A stretch of DNA of 64,000 nucleotides from JACPRB01 sp964468745 (GTDB taxonomy: Bacteria; Planctomycetota; MHYJ01; JACPRB01), in NCBI GenBank assembly GCA_964468745.1, contig CAYXVY010000201.1, positions 1 to 64,000 on the forward strand, written 5' to 3'. Shown here one piece after another: positions 44,208-55,148 of this stretch (the first letter of the stretch is position 1; every line of letters begins with the position of its first letter). The position numbers and the translations under genes were made by a program. Below the pieces are notes generated by a model. That model worked only from the letters and a program-made list of their open reading frames with translations, had not been told where the DNA came from and ran no database searches.

Positions 44208-44770
44208 TCGAAACGCTCCTGCTCTCGAAACGGCTCAAGTACGACGGCACGCAGATCGATTCGCTGTGGGCGTACCGCGCGTTCGGTGTCCAGGGGGACT
44301 CGATCGTCGCGTGGATCGGCCCTTGCGCGATCCCGACGCGCCACATGATCGACCAGGAGGACGTGCGCTCGAAGTCCGTGATCAAGAGCCCCCTGATGCT
44401 GCACTTCATCGCGGAGCATTTCGACGCGCCGCCGGACCTCGAAAAGGCCGTGCTGCGGCAGCGCCTCTTTTCGACGATCGTGCGCGACGCGTTCGAGCTC
44501 GCCAGCGGCCACCACGTGCAGCGCGACGGCGACGACATCTTCGACCATCGCGCGAAGCTGACGATCTCGATCGCGGCCGCGACGCCGGTGTCGGTCAAGT
44601 TCCATTTCGGGATCAACGTGAAGAAGGCGACGGGCGTCGGCGTCGAGACCGCCGGCCTCGGCCAGTACAAGATCGATCCGGTGGCGTTCGCGAAGGACGT
44701 GCTCTCGCGCTACGAGCGCGACATGAACGGCATCGACGATGCGCGGACGCGCGCTCGCGGAGCACACTAG
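44204..44770 (+). CDS. DUF366 family protein
   Basis: A 188-residue protein, GTG start overlapping the HEAT gene. It has the DUF366 sequence pattern: LKYDGTQIDSLWAYRAFGVQGDSIVAWIGPC, HMIDQEDV, and MLHFIAEHFD. The family is found in archaea and scattered bacteria and is uncharacterised. No membrane segment is present. The next gene starts at its stop codon with no gap. Confidence 0.75.
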   Translation: MIETLLLSKRLKYDGTQIDSLWAYRAFGVQGDSIVAWIGPCAIPTRHMIDQEDVRSKSVIKSPLMLHFIAEHFDAPPDLEKAVLRQRLFSTIVRDAFELASGHHVQRDGDDIFDHRAKLTISIAAATPVSVKFHFGINVKKATGVGVETAGLGQYKIDPVAFAKDVLSRYERDMNGIDDARTRARGAH

Positions 44771-45808
44771 GTGGCCGAGCCATCGCGCGTGCGTCGGTTC
44801 CTGGTCAACGTCCTGAGGGTCGCCGTTTCGGCCGCGATGCTCGTGGTCGCGGTGCGGATGATCGACGTCCGGGATGCGCCGTACATGAAGCTGCCGGACG
44901 GTCGGTATCTGCCGTTTACGTCTTTCCACGAGGCCAACGAGCTCGGCGCGAGGGTCGAGTTCCGTCCCGGACTGCTGTCGGTCCTTAAAAGCGTGAATGT
45001 CGCCTGGCTTCCCCCGCTGGTGCTCTCGCTTGTCGTTTCGATCGCGGCACTCTCGTGGCGCTGGTGGACGCTGCTGCGCGCGAACGGGTTCGAGGTCCCG
45101 TATCGACGCGTCTTTACGCTGCTCTACGTCGGCGCGTTCTTCAATCAGATCCTGCCCGGAGCCGTCGGCGGCGACGCGGTGCGGATGTATTTCGCTTCTC
45201 GCGACGAGCAGCGCAAGGCCGCAGCCGCGGCCACGGTCGCGCTGGACCGGCTGATCGGGCTCGTGACGATGATCGTTGTGGCGTCGATCGCGGTCATTCC
45301 TCTCATCCGCACGCCGGAATTGCGCATCCCTGTCATCACCGTCGCGTCGCTGGCCACGGCCGCCGTCCTGGGAACGCTGCTCTACTTCTCGCCGCTCGGT
45401 CGTCGCCTGCGCGGAGCCCTGCCGTTTCAGAAGCAGGTGCAGGAGATCGACGGCGTTCTGCACTCGATCAAGCACGGGCCGCGGACGCTGGCACTCGCCG
45501 TAGCGCAGTCGCTGATCGCACAATTCACGGCGGTGTTCGTCGTGTATGGGCTGGCGCTGGCGCTCGGCATCCGTGTCGGTATCCTGCCGTTTTTGCTCTT
45601 CGAAGTGCTTATCTTCATCCTGGTCGCGGTGCCGATCAGCGTGGGCGGCTGGGGTGTGCAGGAGGTCGCCTACGCGCAGCTCTTCGCGCTCGCCGGCGTG
45701 CCGCCGAACGAGGCGGTTGCGCTCTCGGTGCTGTTCAAGCTGGCAGGTCTCGTCATCAGTCTCCCCGGCGGACTCCTGTTTGCGCTCGGCGTTCACCGCC
45801 GCCCGTGA
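44771..45808 (+). CDS. UPF0104 / lysylphosphatidylglycerol synthase TM-region family protein
   Basis: A 345-residue integral membrane protein with about eight helices. GAFFNQILPGAVGGDAVR and VAVPISVGGWGVQE are the two conserved motifs of the family, which resembles the flippase half of MprF. The lysyl-transferase domain is absent, so it is likely a lipid flippase or transporter. GTG start directly after the DUF366 stop. A 30-residue periplasmic insert follows the first helix (KLPDGRYLPFTSFHEANELG). Confidence 0.85.
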   Translation: MAEPSRVRRFLVNVLRVAVSAAMLVVAVRMIDVRDAPYMKLPDGRYLPFTSFHEANELGARVEFRPGLLSVLKSVNVAWLPPLVLSLVVSIAALSWRWWTLLRANGFEVPYRRVFTLLYVGAFFNQILPGAVGGDAVRMYFASRDEQRKAAAAATVALDRLIGLVTMIVVASIAVIPLIRTPELRIPVITVASLATAAVLGTLLYFSPLGRRLRGALPFQKQVQEIDGVLHSIKHGPRTLALAVAQSLIAQFTAVFVVYGLALALGIRVGILPFLLFEVLIFILVAVPISVGGWGVQEVAYAQLFALAGVPPNEAVALSVLFKLAGLVISLPGGLLFALGVHRRP

Positions 45809-45830
45809 TTCTGGTAGTCTCCTCCTTTCC

Positions 45831-47666
<1,836 letters not shown>

Positions 47667-47672
47667 CTCTCG

Positions 47673-47678
47673 TATAAT
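47673..47678 (+). promoter_or_regulatory. -10 box (TATAAT) for the kinase-FGE gene
   Basis: A perfect TATAAT ends 9 nt before the ATG at 47688, in the 21-bp gap after the activator gene. A near-leaderless start is predicted. No good -35 is present. Confidence 0.5.
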
Positions 47679-47687
47679 CGGTGATCC

Positions 47688-50417
47688 ATGTCGAACACCC
47701 GCGTGTGGGGGGACTACGAAGTTTTCATGGATCAGGTCCTCGGCCGCGGCGGCATGGGCGCGGTGTACCGCGGGCGGCAGGTGTCGGTCGACCGCCCGGT
47801 CGCGATCAAGGTCCTCAAAAAGGAACTCGCGAACGGCGACTTCATCAAGCGGTTCCAGCGCGAGGCCACGCTGCTGGCGCGGCTCATCGACTCGCACATC
47901 GTGCAGGTGTTCGGCGCCGGAGAAGGCGAGGGCGAGTACTTCTTCGCGATGGAGTACGTCGAGGGTCAGGATCTTTCGAGCATGATCCGCTCGGGCAAGC
48001 AGTTCGATGCGCGCGAGGTGCTCGACATCGCGATCCAGACGGGGCTGGCGCTCAAGGCCGCGTGGCGCCTCAAGATCGTGCATCGCGACATCAAGCCATC
48101 GAACATCATCATGACGCGCGACGGTCAGGCCAAAGTCATGGACTTCGGCCTCGCGAAAAATCCCGACATGGAGCTGACGCGCACTGAACTCAGCATGGGC
48201 ACGGCGAAGTACATCTCGCCGGAGCAGGCGACGGGCGGCGTGGTGGACATCCGGGCCGACCTGTACTCGCTCGGGTGCGTGCTGTACGAAATCGCGACGG
48301 GCAGCGTGCCGTTCGTGGGCGACAGCCCGACGTCGGTCATCTATCAGCACGTGCACAAGGCGCCCGCGTCGCCGAGCAAGCTCAACCCCGGCGTGCCGGA
48401 GGAGCTGTCGGCTCTCATCCTGCGAGCCCTCGCGAAGCGGGCGGACGAGCGCTACCAGTCGCCCGACGATCTCATCTCCGACGCGAAGGCCATCCAGGAA
48501 GGCGTGTCGCCGGACGAGCGGACGATGCTGCTGGCGCAGACGCAGGCGTCGCGCTCCAGCGCGCAGACAATGCCGATGCACGACGGCGATCCGACGCTGC
48601 TCCGTCAACAGCAGGGCGTCCAGCAGAGTGACGTGCAGCCGTCGTCCAGCAAGGCGCCCCTGATCGCGAGTCTGTTCGTGGCGCTGCTGATCGTCGGCGG
48701 CGTCGGCTGGTTCATCGTGAAAAGCCTCGGCGTGGAGGATCCGAATCTCGCGGGCGGAGGCAGCACGGTTCAGCCTCCCCCTCCGACGACCGACGGTCCG
48801 CCGCTCACGACGACGCAGCCTCCTCCACCGACGACGGGCACGACGCCGGTGACCACCACGCAGCCGCCTCCGCCGACGACAGGTGAGACGCCGGTGACGA
48901 CCGCCCAGCCTCCCCCGCCGACGACCGAGGTTCCGCCCGTGACCACGACGCAACCTCCGCCGCCCACGACCACGACCCCTCCGGTCGATACGTTCGCCGA
49001 TCGTCTCGAGCAGGCGCAGACGCTGCTCAAAGCGGAGAAGTGGCAGGAGGCCCGCGACGTGCTCAGCGCGCTCGCGAAGCAGATGCCGTCGGATGACAGG
49101 CGCCTTTCCGAGGTGCGGCTCAACGGCGTGCTCTGCGACTTCCAACTCGCGATCCTGAACGCGAAAGGCACTGGCAATCGCGACCTCCAGATCCAGAACT
49201 ACGAGGCGGCGCTCGCGCTGCTGCCCGAGGGCGATTCACGCCGGGCCGAAACGGAGCGGACGATCCGGCTGCTCAAGTACGGAAAGCACTACGACGCCGG
49301 CAAGGAACGGATGGGCGGGGATTGGGAGCGCGCGGCGGAGCAGTTTGCGCAGGCACAGCAGTACGCGGACGGAGCGCCGAAGGCCGAGGCGATCGAGATG
49401 CAGGAATTCTGCGTGAAGTACGCGCGCGCGATGGACGTGCTCTACACGAAGCAAAATGTCGACGAGGCGCTGCCGCTCTTCAAGGCGCTCCTGTCGAAGA
49501 GCTTCGGCTTCGCGAACGATTTGCAGACGCGCATCACGACGTGCGAGAACGCAATCGCCGACCGTGTGCGGGTCGAGCGCGACGCCAAATTGGCGAAATT
49601 CAGGGAGGCATTCGACCGCGGGCGCGATGCGTGGAAACGCGGCAAGTGGGCCGAGGCGAAGGAGGCGCTCGACGCGGCGGCCAAGCTGGCGGTCGATCCC
49701 GCGACCGACGAGTTCATCGCGTTGCACAAACAGGCCACAGCGGCCACAAACGTTCCGGCCGGCATGGTATTTATCCCGGCGGTGAAGTTCACGTTCGGCA
49801 ACGGCGGCGCGGAAAGCGTGACCGGGCCGAAGCAGGATCGCGAGCTGTCCGCGTATTGCATCGACTTGCGGGAGGTGACCGTCAGCGAGTACCGCAAGTT
49901 CCTCGCGGCAAACGTCGGACACTCGAAGTGCCCCGCCGGCGAGACTGACGAAAAGAAGCAGGGCACCCATGAGCCGCTCAACTGGGCGATGCAGCGCGAC
50001 GATGCCAAGTCGGCGACGGGCGTCGACTGGTACGACGCCGCCGCCTACGCGGCGTGGGCGGGGAAGAAGCTGCCGACGGAGTTCCAGTGGGAACGCGCGG
50101 CCGGCACGGACTTATTCGGGGGCGAGCGTCGCGCGTACCCGTGGGGGAACGAGTACGGGCGGGGCGAGGGAACGAGTCCGGTCGGGTGCGAGGGGATGGG
50201 GAACGGTACGCTCGAGTGGTGCGCGGATTGGTTCGACCGCTACGCCGGAGGCACCGCGAAGAACGGGGACTTTGGCGAGACGAAAAAGGCGCTGCGGGGC
50301 GGGTACCAGGACGAGTCAAGCGCCAGGGAAGAGACGCGCGTGGTGCACCGCAAAGCGCTGCGGCCGGACTCGCGCCGTTCGTATGTCGGATTCCGGTGCG
50401 TCCAGCCGGTGGAGTAG
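47688..50417 (+). CDS. Ser/Thr kinase fused to a formylglycine-generating-enzyme (FGE/SUMF1) domain
   Basis: A 909-residue protein. The kinase domain spans 8-275 with GRGGMG (Gly loop), Lys41, HRD 132-134 and DFG 152-154. A membrane helix lies near 325-345. Then come five 15-residue QPPPPTT-type repeats (about 361-436) and a helical TPR-like region (440-680). The FGE-sulfatase domain is at about 690-909 (PAGMVFIPAVKFTFGNGG; WERAAGTD; RRAYPWGNEYGRG; NGTLEWCADWFD). The usual RGGS reads RGGYQDESS, and the catalytic Cys pair of true FGEs is not apparent, so the domain is probably a binding module outside the cell. All kinase residues are intact. Confidence 0.92.
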   Translation: MSNTRVWGDYEVFMDQVLGRGGMGAVYRGRQVSVDRPVAIKVLKKELANGDFIKRFQREATLLARLIDSHIVQVFGAGEGEGEYFFAMEYVEGQDLSSMIRSGKQFDAREVLDIAIQTGLALKAAWRLKIVHRDIKPSNIIMTRDGQAKVMDFGLAKNPDMELTRTELSMGTAKYISPEQATGGVVDIRADLYSLGCVLYEIATGSVPFVGDSPTSVIYQHVHKAPASPSKLNPGVPEELSALILRALAKRADERYQSPDDLISDAKAIQEGVSPDERTMLLAQTQASRSSAQTMPMHDGDPTLLRQQQGVQQSDVQPSSSKAPLIASLFVALLIVGGVGWFIVKSLGVEDPNLAGGGSTVQPPPPTTDGPPLTTTQPPPPTTGTTPVTTTQPPPPTTGETPVTTAQPPPPTTEVPPVTTTQPPPPTTTTPPVDTFADRLEQAQTLLKAEKWQEARDVLSALAKQMPSDDRRLSEVRLNGVLCDFQLAILNAKGTGNRDLQIQNYEAALALLPEGDSRRAETERTIRLLKYGKHYDAGKERMGGDWERAAEQFAQAQQYADGAPKAEAIEMQEFCVKYARAMDVLYTKQNVDEALPLFKALLSKSFGFANDLQTRITTCENAIADRVRVERDAKLAKFREAFDRGRDAWKRGKWAEAKEALDAAAKLAVDPATDEFIALHKQATAATNVPAGMVFIPAVKFTFGNGGAESVTGPKQDRELSAYCIDLREVTVSEYRKFLAANVGHSKCPAGETDEKKQGTHEPLNWAMQRDDAKSATGVDWYDAAAYAAWAGKKLPTEFQWERAAGTDLFGGERRAYPWGNEYGRGEGTSPVGCEGMGNGTLEWCADWFDRYAGGTAKNGDFGETKKALRGGYQDESSAREETRVVHRKALRPDSRRSYVGFRCVQPVE
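48771..48995 (+). repeat. five 45-bp tandem repeats encoding a Pro/Thr linker
   Basis: Each unit encodes Q-PPPP-TT followed by about eight mostly Thr and Pro residues. It forms the extended linker between the kinase membrane helix and the extracytoplasmic domains. Confidence 0.8.
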
Positions 50418-50560
50418 GAAGTTTGGGGTTGGAGGTTCAATCTGCTCCCGCCTCCTACGTCCAACCTTGAACGCCTCACCTCCACCTTGCTCCCACTTCT
50501 AACTTCCAACAGCCCGCCACCGCGGCTATACTCCCGCGACCATTTCCTGGAGGCTACTGG

Positions 50561-50884
50561 ATGCTTAGACTGATCGCGTTGCTCGTCGTGACTGCGGTTG
50601 CCGTGCCCGGGTGCGGTGGCGGCGCCAATCCGCAGGACGAGGAAAAGCGCAAGAACGAGATGGCGGCGCTGAGGCTCGACATGAACTCGAAGTTTGCGGA
50701 CCTCGAGAAGCGCTATGCCGGCGTGCTGCAGATGGAGCAGCAGGCGAAGAACGCGCTCGAAGACGCGAAAAAGATGACGCGCGTCACGGGCGACGTCGTG
50801 GCGGTCCTCAAGGCGCAGGAAGCGGCGCTGAAGGACTACCTCCGCGCCATCCAGGAAGCGATCAAGGCGCTCGAACCCAGGTAG
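50561..50884 (+). CDS. small coiled-coil lipoprotein
   Basis: A 107-residue protein. MLRLIALLVVTAVAVPGC ends in a lipobox (VPGC), then a Gly-rich step and a heptad-like helix (EMAALRLDMNSKFADLEKRY onward). TATACT at 50527-50532 and CTGGAGG before the ATG give this gene a normal leader, unlike many neighbours. Function unknown. Confidence 0.7.
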   Translation: MLRLIALLVVTAVAVPGCGGGANPQDEEKRKNEMAALRLDMNSKFADLEKRYAGVLQMEQQAKNALEDAKKMTRVTGDVVAVLKAQEAALKDYLRAIQEAIKALEPR

Positions 50885-50892
50885 CGCGTCTC

Positions 50893-51690
50893 GTGAAGCC
50901 GCTCTCCGCTCGCCACGGGTGGGCGGCGCTCGGCGTCGCGCTGCTGCTGTACGTCATCGCGGCGAAGGCCGTGGGAGCGGGCGGGCCTCTCCCGCTGGCC
51001 GCGGCGGCGATCCAGCTTGCGTTCGTCGTGGCAGCGATCGGCGTTGTCGTCGCCGGCCGCCTCCGGACTGACGAAGCTCTCTCACTACGCGCGCCGTACG
51101 CGGCCGAGGTCGGCCTCGCGCTTCTTGGCACCGTCGCCCTCCATCTCATCCTGCGCAGCCTCGATCCGGTACTCATGGACGGGCTGCGGCAATTCGGTTG
51201 GGACTCGACGGCTGAGCTGGAGCGATTCGAAAAGTACATTCTCGCCGAGCTGGCGCGCAATCCCGTCGCGGTCGTGCTGACGGTGGCCGCGCTGCCGGCG
51301 CTCTGCGAGGAGACGCTCTTCCGCGGTGTGATCCTGAATGGCCTGAATCGCTCTCACGGCCCGGCCGCCGCACTCCTGCTGAGCTCGGTGCTTTTCGCGA
51401 TGGTTCACCTCGCGCCGGCGCGGATCGTCATGACGTTCGTCCTCGGGCTCTGGTTCGGTATCGCGGCGCAGCGCAGCCTCTGGCCGGCGATCGCCGCGCA
51501 CGCGGCGAACAACGTCCTCGCGCTGCTGCTCCCGAAGACGCTGCCCGCGCCGGGGCTGACCGCGCTGCTGGCACTGCCCGTCTTGGCCGGAACGCTCGTG
51601 CTGTTCCGCCGCCGTTACGCGCGCGGCTCGGTTTCGGGCTTGGCCGAGTACAAGTCGGGAGACGGAGGGAACGGCGCCGGCTCGGTGTAG
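50893..51690 (+). CDS. CPBP-family intramembrane glutamic protease
   Basis: A 265-residue integral membrane protein, GTG start at 50893. The catalytic motifs are present: LCEETLFRGVIL (EExxxR), FAMVHLAP and AHAANNVLALL. This family includes Rce1/CAAX proteases and the myxosortases that cut MYXO-CTERM tails. Because three exported proteins in the window end in a Cys-helix-basic tail, this enzyme is a candidate for their processing, but it is 10-40 kb away from them and the link is inference. Its 3' end overlaps the convergent coiled-coil gene by 76 bp. Confidence 0.87.
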   Translation: MKPLSARHGWAALGVALLLYVIAAKAVGAGGPLPLAAAAIQLAFVVAAIGVVVAGRLRTDEALSLRAPYAAEVGLALLGTVALHLILRSLDPVLMDGLRQFGWDSTAELERFEKYILAELARNPVAVVLTVAALPALCEETLFRGVILNGLNRSHGPAAALLLSSVLFAMVHLAPARIVMTFVLGLWFGIAAQRSLWPAIAAHAANNVLALLLPKTLPAPGLTALLALPVLAGTLVLFRRRYARGSVSGLAEYKSGDGGNGAGSV

Positions 51691-52811
51691 GGGGCCTCGC
51701 CGGTCAGCACCTTGCGAAGCTCGTCCGTCCGCTTCGTCCCCGCGTTGATCTCGATGTCCACCACCGCGATCTGCCGCTCCTTCACCTTGAGCTCGTCCTC
51801 GAGCTGCTTGCGCTTCAGCCGCAGCGCCTTTTCCTTTTTCTGCAGATCCTCGACCTCGACTTCGGCCCGAAGGCGGTGGATCTGTCCCCGCTTGCGCGAG
51901 ATCGTGTGCCGCACGCCGTTGACGATCTCGTACTTCGCGCCGATCGAATTATCGACAAGCTCCGCCCGCAGGTCCTTCTCGAGGAAGAGCTGGCCCATCC
52001 AGCCGTATACGACGTCCAGCTCGCGCCGCACGTCCGCGATCCGCTTCTCGAGTTCGTTGCAGCGCACGTCCGGATCGCCCTCGATGCCGTACTGTTTCAG
52101 GGTCTCGCGGTTCCGGCCGATCTCCTCGCGGAGGCGGTCGTTCTCCTGGCGCAGCCCGTTGATTGTGCGCTGCCGATCGAACGCAAAGTCGAAGATGAGG
52201 CGGAGGTCCCCCGTGGTCCGGTCGGCAAAGTCGCTTTCTGCCGCGCGCGAGCCCGCGTCGGCGTACGCCTTGAGCTTCTTTTTCTCGACCTTGTGGATGG
52301 AGCCGCGGACGACGAACTCCTTGCCCTTCGCCTTCAGCTTTTCGAAGAGCCCGCCGTTCTTGCGCTCGACGTCCAGCGTGCGCAGGTTCTCCTCGAGTTT
52401 CTCGATCTCGAGGTCGATCTTCATGACCTCCTCGAAGAGCTGGCGATAGCGGTCCCGGTCGTCGAGCGACTTGTAGACCGTGTACGAGCCGGCGCCGAGC
52501 TCGACGAAGCGCTTCTCGCGCTCGCGGGCGAACTCCCCGGCGCGCTTCTCGTTGTCGGCGACGGCCTTGTCGATGTCGGTGATCTTCCGCGCGGTGTCCC
52601 GGATGCGCGCGATATCGGTCCGGAAATCCTCCTCGCTCTTGCGCAGGCTCTGGACGGAGTGGAGGAACTTGACGAGTTCCGAGGAGCGCACGCCGGAGAG
52701 GTCGAGCGTCGTGATCGACTTCCCGAGCGCGATGCACTCGGCGGAGATCTGCTGCTCGAGCCGCCGGATGTCGGCCTCGAGCTGATCGATTTCGCGTTTC
52801 CGTGCGTCCAT
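51615..52811 (-). CDS. long coiled-coil protein of unknown function
   Basis: About 398 residues from ATG at 52811. Nearly the whole chain is heptad-rich helix (ARKREIDQLEADIRRLEQQI to RLKRKQLEDELKVKERQIAVV), interrupted by a compact region at about 180-280 (GGLFEKLKAKGKEFVV, DLRLIFDFAFDRQRTI). It ends in a Pro-rich tail. ATG at 52922 would add a hydrophobic leader (RALALLSAPCYSLF) and could make it exported, so the start is uncertain. Function unknown. Confidence 0.65.
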   Translation of the reverse strand: MDARKREIDQLEADIRRLEQQISAECIALGKSITTLDLSGVRSSELVKFLHSVQSLRKSEEDFRTDIARIRDTARKITDIDKAVADNEKRAGEFAREREKRFVELGAGSYTVYKSLDDRDRYRQLFEEVMKIDLEIEKLEENLRTLDVERKNGGLFEKLKAKGKEFVVRGSIHKVEKKKLKAYADAGSRAAESDFADRTTGDLRLIFDFAFDRQRTINGLRQENDRLREEIGRNRETLKQYGIEGDPDVRCNELEKRIADVRRELDVVYGWMGQLFLEKDLRAELVDNSIGAKYEIVNGVRHTISRKRGQIHRLRAEVEVEDLQKKEKALRLKRKQLEDELKVKERQIAVVDIEINAGTKRTDELRKVLTGEAPYTEPAPFPPSPDLYSAKPETEPRA

Positions 52812-52921
52812 TGCAGGGGCCGGACCCGTCCCGGCCGTCTGGAATAGAGAGTAGCAAGGCGCGGAGAGCAAGGCCAGTGCGCGCAAGAAATCGCGCGGAA
52901 CGCCCTTTCCGGCGCTTTTCA

Positions 52922-52951
52922 TTGACAGTCTGGGACGACGACGCTTAGAAT
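52922..52951 (+). promoter_or_regulatory. sigma70 promoter TTGACA-18-TAGAAT
   Basis: A perfect -35 TTGACA (52922-52927) and TAGAAT (52946-52951) separated by 18 nt lie upstream of the ATG at 52977, giving a leader of roughly 19 nt. This is among the best -35/-10 pairs in the window. Confidence 0.65.
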
Positions 52952-52976
52952 TCGCCCTTCGTAATTTACGTTTGCT

Positions 52977-53237
52977 ATGGTCGGATCCCACGATAAATTC
53001 GCCGCGTCGCTGACTCCCGATGAACGGATGCTGGTCACGATGCGCGACGAATTGTATGACGGTTCTTGGGAACAGATGCTCAAGGACCTCAAGGATCGGT
53101 TGAAGGGCAAGCCGTACATCTTCAAGCTCGTCAACCGCATCCAGGACGACATCCAGAGGATCGAGAAGCTGGGCGACTACGAACGGAAGCATCGGGTGAA
53201 TCTCGCCCAGTACCTGAAGCAGAAGGAGGAGAAATGA
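52977..53237 (+). CDS. small conserved-looking charged protein
   Basis: An 86-residue soluble helical protein (TPDERMLVTMRDELYDGSWEQM; KGKPYIFKLVNRIQDDIQRIEKL). No family is recognised. It has a strong promoter and its stop overlaps the start of the beta-propeller lipoprotein gene (ATGA), with AGGAGG inside its last codons serving the next gene. The two products may act together. Confidence 0.7.
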   Translation: MVGSHDKFAASLTPDERMLVTMRDELYDGSWEQMLKDLKDRLKGKPYIFKLVNRIQDDIQRIEKLGDYERKHRVNLAQYLKQKEEK

Positions 53238-54595
53238 GGGCTCTCATTGCCGCGTTCGGAATTCTTCTGCTGGCGGGCGCGCCGGGGTGCGGCGGCGCCT
53301 CGACGCCCGAGTACTTCGGGTCGCTCCAGGACTTCAACGACCCCGGCCTGAAATCGCTGCGCGACGAGATCCAGAGCCTCCCGTTCCGCCACATCGAATG
53401 GGAGTACAAGTTCTCCGCGAAGGAGATCGCCCGCGTCACGTTCGGTCGCGAAAACCTGTACTTCGAGACGCCCGACTTCCGCGTCATCGCGGTCGACCGC
53501 TTCAACGGCGTGACCAAGTGGATCTACGAGGTCGACACGCACACGCCGCTCGACTGGGCGCCCATCGAGGCGTACGGCGTCCCCGACGAGATCCGCCGCC
53601 TCGAGACGGAGCTGCGGGCGAACAACCGCAAGATCGAGGACATCATCAAGGAGAAGGGGCCGGGCGAGGACTCGAAGGCGGCCCAGAAGAAGCGCGACCA
53701 GACACGCGAGCTGCTCCGCCAGGCGCAGACGGGCGACAACGTGTACTTCGTGTCGCGCGGCATCATGTACTGCCTCGTGCGCACCACCGGCGGCCTCCTC
53801 TGGACGCGCCAGCTCAGCAAGGAGTTTTCGCCCTCCGGGCAGCCGTTCGCCATCCGCAGCCACATCTTCATCCCGGGCGCCGACCGCTCGCGCGTATGGG
53901 CGCTCGACGTCGAGAAGCGCGGCATCAGCGTGAACTTCTACCGCACAAGCATCGGGACGCACGACAACGACGTGACGAACCGGCCCGTGTACGAGGATCC
54001 GTCGCTTTATTTCGTGTCGCACGACGGAAACGTGTACAGCTACAACCTGAGCGGGCAGGAGAACTGGCACTACTCGACCGAGGACGAGATCAAGGCCGAT
54101 CCGCTGATCTTCAAGTACAACGTGATGGTGCAGGGCCGCGCCGTGCGCTCGACGAAGTACCTGTTCGTGGGCGGCATGGATCACGCGTTCTACGCGATCG
54201 ACGCCGCGGGCGGCAACCTGATCTGGAAGTACGAGACGGCGGGGCAGATCAAGACACCGGCCGTCGCGCGTGGCGAAACGGTCTACGTGAAGACGGAGCT
54301 GGGCGCGCTCTTCGCGCTCGAGGTCGAACCGAAGATTGCGGGCGGCCCGAAGCGCGGCGGAAGTCTGCGCTGGAAGCTCCCGCTCGGCGAACGCTTCCTC
54401 GTGAAGGGCAAGGACTACGTGTACGTCATGGGTGCGGACCGCGAGATCTACCAGCTCAATGAGATGACGGGCGAGGTGATCGGGCGCCGCAAGCTCAACC
54501 TGCTGCAGCACGTGGTCACGAACGTGGTCGACGACATCCTTTACGTCGCGCATCCGGCGGGCTACGTGTGGGCGCTGCGCGAGTCGAAGGACTAG
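53234..54595 (+). CDS. PQQ-like beta-propeller lipoprotein (BamB-like)
   Basis: A 453-residue protein. MRALIAAFGILLLAGAPGC is a lipoprotein signal (APGC). The mature part carries propeller blades with the W-x-Y and D-x-x-G-x-x-W patterns: DRFNGVTKWIYEV, TTGGLLWTRQL, YSYNLSGQENWHYS, YAIDAAGGNLIWKYET and MTGEVIGRRKL. A charged helical insert (about 115-165) follows the first blade. Related to BamB and other PQQ-fold proteins. The role is probably as an outer-envelope assembly or scaffold protein. Confidence 0.8.
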   Translation: MRALIAAFGILLLAGAPGCGGASTPEYFGSLQDFNDPGLKSLRDEIQSLPFRHIEWEYKFSAKEIARVTFGRENLYFETPDFRVIAVDRFNGVTKWIYEVDTHTPLDWAPIEAYGVPDEIRRLETELRANNRKIEDIIKEKGPGEDSKAAQKKRDQTRELLRQAQTGDNVYFVSRGIMYCLVRTTGGLLWTRQLSKEFSPSGQPFAIRSHIFIPGADRSRVWALDVEKRGISVNFYRTSIGTHDNDVTNRPVYEDPSLYFVSHDGNVYSYNLSGQENWHYSTEDEIKADPLIFKYNVMVQGRAVRSTKYLFVGGMDHAFYAIDAAGGNLIWKYETAGQIKTPAVARGETVYVKTELGALFALEVEPKIAGGPKRGGSLRWKLPLGERFLVKGKDYVYVMGADREIYQLNEMTGEVIGRRKLNLLQHVVTNVVDDILYVAHPAGYVWALRESKD

Positions 54596-55146
54596 CCCGG
54601 GTCTGCGTCGCGGTTGCGATCGGTCGTGAGTCGGTCGTTCGGCGTGAAGTCGTGTCGGCGCTCGGCGCCGGCCTCGGCGTCGAGGATCTGCGCGAGGCGA
54701 TCCTCCAGACGTATCTCTTCGCCGGATTCCCGCGGGCGATCAACGGCCTGTGGATCCTGCGGGAGGAGGACGGGACGCCGCCCGCGAAACCACCCCGGCG
54801 CCCGACGCTCGCGGCCGGCCGTCGGTTGTGTCGGAAGATCTACGGTAGGGACTATGAGCCGATGCTGCGCAACATGCGCCGTATGAGCCCGGACGTCGCC
54901 GCGTGGATCATCGAGGAAGGGTACGCCAAAACGTTGTCGCGGCCGCGATTCACGGCGCGCGAGCGCGAGCTCATGATTGTGCCGACGTTGGTGGCGATGG
55001 ACGCGTGGCGGCAGCTCCCAAGCCACGTCCTGGGTGCCAGGAACGTGGGGGCGACCGCCGCAGAGCTTGCCCGCGTGGTTCGCGCGGTGTCGAGTCTGCT
55101 GGGTGTAGGACGGGTCCGCAAGGCCGTGGCGTTTCTGGGGAGGTGA
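54568..55146 (+). CDS. carboxymuconolactone decarboxylase-like (AhpD-fold) protein
   Basis: A 192-residue protein with two AhpD-like helical units: LARVCVAVAIGRESVVRREVV with LQTYLFAGFPRAINGL, and ARERELMIVPTLVAMDAWRQL with HVLGARNVGATAAELARVV. The CxxC redox pair of true AhpD is not visible, so the activity is uncertain. The GTG at 54568 overlaps the previous gene by 28 bp and is kept because the first helix of the domain needs it. Confidence 0.72.
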   Translation: MGAARVEGLARVCVAVAIGRESVVRREVVSALGAGLGVEDLREAILQTYLFAGFPRAINGLWILREEDGTPPAKPPRRPTLAAGRRLCRKIYGRDYEPMLRNMRRMSPDVAAWIIEEGYAKTLSRPRFTARERELMIVPTLVAMDAWRQLPSHVLGARNVGATAAELARVVRAVSSLLGVGRVRKAVAFLGR

Positions 55147-55148
55147 AG

